From positions 17,763-81,762 of the forward strand of contig DAIDHR010000003.1 in NCBI GenBank assembly GCA_027459605.1: DNA of 64,000 bases. The letters are read 5' to 3'. Below are positions 62,301 through 64,000 of the stretch, piece after piece. Both the position numbers and the translations under genes were made by a program. The stretch comes from Alphaproteobacteria bacterium (lineage in GTDB: Bacteria; Pseudomonadota; Alphaproteobacteria; UBA9655). Under the pieces are notes generated by a model, which did not search any database, had not been told where the DNA came from, and was given only the letters and a program-made list of their open reading frames with translations. The first letter of the stretch is position 1, and each line of letters opens with the position of its first letter.

Positions 62301-63690
62301 TATCACGGATTATATGAAACCAAAAACTAGGCAACAAGCTGAAGATGCTTTCAAAGTAGCAACAGGAGGAGAGGAAAAAGAAGACTTTATCGCGGATTAT
62401 ATGAAACCAAAAACTAGGCAACAAGCTGAAGAAGCTTATCGAAAAAATGACAAGAGAGAGATCTTTATCGATGGATACATGGCGGAGAAGGGATGCGCTA
62501 AAGACGTAGCCGAAAAAGCTTACACCGACACAATACAAAATCTTAAGAATCAGATTGAGGAGGGCAAAAAGGCGCGAGAGTCTAAAAAAACACCTGCTTA
62601 CATTTTCGACCATCTTTTAAAAGCTTCTTCTAAGGACACACTTATAACGTATAACGAAAAGGGTAAGGAAATAGTAAGTAAGGTACAAATTAATCCAGAA
62701 ATGCTAGTAAATGCCTTAGAAATGTTAGGACTAGATGGTTTCCCCAAAGTCACCTATCCAAAGGGTTTCAAAACCTATAGTCCTAGCAGGATTAACAAAA
62801 CCATCTTCGAAAAATGGAGCGAAGGATATGTTTCTTTCGAACTTAAAAAAGACGGTCTTTATGGAGCAAAAGAAAAAGGACCCCAAGAAAAATTATTAAA
62901 CTTTGAGGGCCGAAAGATAAGTAAAATCATAAAGGGACCAGGTAAAGATGATGTAGGAGCGTTCAACTTTGGTGCACGGAACCCTGCCCCGGCTGAAATA
63001 AAAATTTATGATGAAATGTTAAAGGATGCAAAGACACATATGGGAGATTCCTCGAGGGCTGATGCATTAATTGCGGCTGGGAAATATGTATTTACGGAGC
63101 GCGAAAAAACGTTAGAGAATGCGAAGGAAGTAAAAGTGAATGGGAAGATAATAAAAGCATCTATTTATCGAGACTTATACCATGGCCCCCACATGGTACA
63201 CGTAGATTATAGTGATCCCAACTCTTATAATTATGATAAGGTTGATATACGCCATCGGTTAAATAACATTCACAACTCTATGACTCAGACATATTTAACA
63301 GCAAAAGAGCGTGGTGAAGAAAATTTAAAACACTACTTTGAAACGACTATGGGTGTTACTTCATGCTGTTTAGACGCACAATCTGATACGTTCTTTAACT
63401 ATGCAGCTTTACAAGAAAACTACTTGGATACGGATATTGAATCTATAAAAAAGGGAACAAAACAGCAATTTATCGATAAAATTCTTGGACAGATGAGTAA
63501 AAAATATAAAAATGGCTTTACCAAGAAAATTATAGAGGATACATTTAAAGTATATATATTTAAAGAAATAATAGAATTTGGCTGGATGAAGAGGCAGGGC
63601 ATTAAGACACGTGAGGGCCCCTTTACAAAAGAGGATATAAAAACTGCAATAAATAATGCCGATATGTTGGGTTTACTTATTGATGAGTAA
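59359..63690 (+). CDS. Giant exported protein with proline-rich stalk and possible OTU-like protease region
   Basis: A 1443-residue protein. A signal peptide (WSVVILLGTSCLGGVSVA) is followed by about 360 residues of PKPAPVQPK/NPAPKPEE repeats, a coiled-coil part (about 405-520), and a folded region. In this region RLSCGYYSLGLTPDEARQQL (C594) and VLYVPGHYDRLE (H814) resemble the catalytic Cys and His segments of OTU-like cysteine proteases. Residues about 890-1060 carry six YMKPRTKEQAEKAY-type repeats, and an unknown region of about 380 residues ends the protein. No membrane helix after the signal is visible. It stands alone and has a strong terminator. Host-directed function is inferred. Confidence 0.75.
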   Translation: MRNKWSVVILLGTSCLGGVSVALPGGPEQDQPKVVQAQKKPALVQPKVNPAPKPDEKPVVQPKPAPIPPKVNPAPKPEEKPVQPKPTPVPPKVNPAPKPDEKPVAQPKPTPVQPKVTPAPKPEEKLVAQPKPTPVQPKVIPAPKPEEKPVVQPKPAPVPPKVNPAPKPEETKPVQPKPAPVQPKANPAPKVEETKPTQPKPAPVQPKANPAPKVEEAKPTQPKLAPVQPKANPAPKAEETKPVQPKPAPKAEEKPVVQPKPAPVQPKANPAPKAEETKPVVQPKPALVPPKVNPAPKPDEKPVAQPKPAPVPPKVNPAPKPDEKPVAQPKPTPVQPKVTPAPKPEETKPVQPKPAPKAEEIKPIPKLAAKVEETKPAQPTLVPKVELKATPANPLTPTQILKEEQDKAYWESLIRDERKDQFNQTQTRLNELTEQKAIIMENPELKNLTKITAAAKRDPKANDSKQLEKKLVEKQQELGLPRIEREINRLQADLKELGKPINFTSEKKARLGKLLNPRADKETQDMANAIRELNPRMSDTLVSAWANWLDPEDLGDYMGDSYSDEELAYTFQGPGDLQPRTLYRNIMPGFRLSCGYYSLGLTPDEARQQLLDGLNGPNAERYKDMIANELLEAIRQNDLPVKLKNNPEIIPLQVRMLNSQNEVDDWVRLLNTHLGRGAVRLEAYQADELTEDKFLDIDEETASGMTVQELLLLLHNAHENLKNIEINIKKACKKDKIIKDYINAEIVPGKELTFLRNTHGENKKGIMDVLADINGFSLNIYVAKKDAPQQLELAHSHNTPDALQQVNVLYVPGHYDRLETNFRRHITPAVAFQDPFDKFNATEFDESTILAIGQEMKNIDAALFPEEEKLIKELFNFTSYEDADKAAEKKTFVTGYMKPRTKEQAEKAYKNITGKTPEGKETFIEAYVRELNTTREEAEKAYVTDEAQRKKVFITGYMKPRTKEHAEKVYEGAKALHKENFITDYMKPKTRQQAEDAFKVATGGEEKEDFIADYMKPKTRQQAEEAYRKNDKREIFIDGYMAEKGCAKDVAEKAYTDTIQNLKNQIEEGKKARESKKTPAYIFDHLLKASSKDTLITYNEKGKEIVSKVQINPEMLVNALEMLGLDGFPKVTYPKGFKTYSPSRINKTIFEKWSEGYVSFELKKDGLYGAKEKGPQEKLLNFEGRKISKIIKGPGKDDVGAFNFGARNPAPAEIKIYDEMLKDAKTHMGDSSRADALIAAGKYVFTEREKTLENAKEVKVNGKIIKASIYRDLYHGPHMVHVDYSDPNSYNYDKVDIRHRLNNIHNSMTQTYLTAKERGEENLKHYFETTMGVTSCCLDAQSDTFFNYAALQENYLDTDIESIKKGTKQQFIDKILGQMSKKYKNGFTKKIIEDTFKVYIFKEIIEFGWMKRQGIKTREGPFTKEDIKTAINNADMLGLLIDE
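59440..60540 (+). repeat. Proline-rich coding repeat array
   Basis: About 1.1 kb of tandem, imperfect units of some 50-70 bases within the giant exported protein gene. Units encode variants of QPKPAPVQPKVNPAPKPEEK; near-identical stretches such as CCAAAGCCAGCTCC recur many times. The peptide would be an extended polyproline-like stalk. Confidence 0.9.
62020..62535 (+). repeat. Tandem YMKPRT-type coding repeats
   Basis: Six units of about 26-30 codons. The best kept pattern is F-I-x-x-Y-M-K-P-[RK]-T-x-x-x-A-E-x-A-[YF]. Units 1, 3, 4 and 5 are very alike; units 2 and 6 are diverged (EAYVRELNTTREEAEKAY, DGYMAEKGCAKDVAEKAY). Each would form a helical hairpin. Confidence 0.85.
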
Positions 63691-63738
63691 CATTATTTAA
63701 ACTATAATGACTTCTGTGGTGTTATGATTAAGTGTTAA

Positions 63739-63775
63739 GGGACAAGGGCGTATCAATGCCCTTGTCCCATTTTTT
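63739..63775 (+). terminator. Rho-independent terminator of the giant exported protein gene
   Basis: A perfect 11-base stem (GGGACAAGGGC with GCCCTTGTCCC), an 8-base loop and a T run, about 50 bases after the stop codon. Confidence 0.92.
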
Positions 63776-64000
63776 CTCAGAAACAACAAGTTGTTTAGGG
63801 TGTTTAACAGAAAAAATACTTTTAAATATCCCATGAGTTTTGGGTAAGAAACTACTCAACTACTGTCATTGCTATAGAGGTTAGATAATTCGTTGACAGA
63901 ATAGCACAGTATTTTATTAACGGAACCTCAGTTTTGGATAAGAGGAGTAGAGAATTTAATGGATGGTTTGTTTTGTCTGAATTGATAAGAGACGAGACAA
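63776..64000. other. Window end without visible gene
   Basis: After the terminator I see no reading frame with a ribosome site, no RNA gene and no repeat copy up to the window edge. The stretch is AT-rich and likely holds the promoter of a gene beyond the window. Confidence 0.4.

Noticed and set aside
63880..63925. TTGACA-like hexamer near the window end as a promoter
   Set aside because: The next T/A-rich hexamer is only about 11 bases away, so the spacing does not fit a sigma-70 promoter.

Overview
The window reads as a chromosomal segment of an AT-rich (roughly 40% G+C by eye) alphaproteobacterium, most likely a host-associated or intracellular member of the Holosporales/Rickettsiales-like lineages. 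Reasons: a MucR/Ros-family regulator, an IHF-beta of alphaproteobacterial type, a PstA with the N-terminal extension typical of alphaproteobacteria, the DUF2066-pgsA-AI-2E-hda cluster, sdhE joined to mfd, a Com1-like DsbA, many major-facilitator transporters, several exported proteins of unknown function, and short dispersed palindromic repeats. The lineage is an inference; no rRNA gene is present to settle it.

Layout. 1-513: the edge of a HepT/MntA-type toxin-antitoxin pair. 657-4092: sixA convergent with a hda/AI-2E/pgsA/DUF2066 operon. 4093-5746: repeats, then ridA-rlmB. 5743-8881: ADP-forming acyl-CoA synthetase, a small membrane protein and a cytochrome b561. 9017-9765: two small exported Cys-containing proteins, one cut by an in-frame UGA. 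9848-11415: an MHS-family transporter and tRNA-Leu(UAA). 11645-14049: a two-gene unit of unknown exported/membrane proteins. 14146-19792: dgkA, DUF4139, rmuC, nupC-miaA, ihfB. 19793-23342: a repeat-rich accessory patch with a lipoprotein-type carotenoid oxygenase, a Bcr/CflA transporter and a peptide with eight clustered cysteines. 23833-31523: OmpA-like lipoprotein, mfd-sdhE, dsbA, mazG-like, mucR, CBS protein. 31752-38015: a lysine-rich exported protein, gltA, gltX, comEC, a small exported peptide. 38122-43968: pstS-pstC-small ORF-pstA-pstB-phoU-tyrS in one tight run. 44062-46312: ispB divergent from a Ubi-type monooxygenase. 46376-48318: accessory patch ending in an exported biotin-protein-ligase homologue. 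48597-59177: MFS-PlsC-acyl-ACP synthetase fusion, membrane protein, xthA, MFS, glmM, Bcr/CflA MFS, gpt, dedA. 59359-63690: a 1443-residue exported protein with a proline-rich stalk, a possible OTU-like cysteine protease region and tandem repeats.

How the genes fit together. Most genes are housekeeping: phosphate uptake, translation (gltX, tyrS, tRNA-Leu, miaA, rlmB), lipid handling (pgsA, dgkA, aas-type fusion), quinone synthesis (ispB, Ubi hydroxylase), wall precursor (glmM), repair (mfd, xthA, rmuC) and TCA cycle (gltA, sdhE). Between them lie small islands coding for secreted proteins. The two most interesting are the exported biotin ligase, whose ATP/biotinyl-AMP loop has lost the conserved arginines, and the large proline-rich protein with candidate Cys/His catalytic residues. 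Both would fit host-directed roles, but that is inference.
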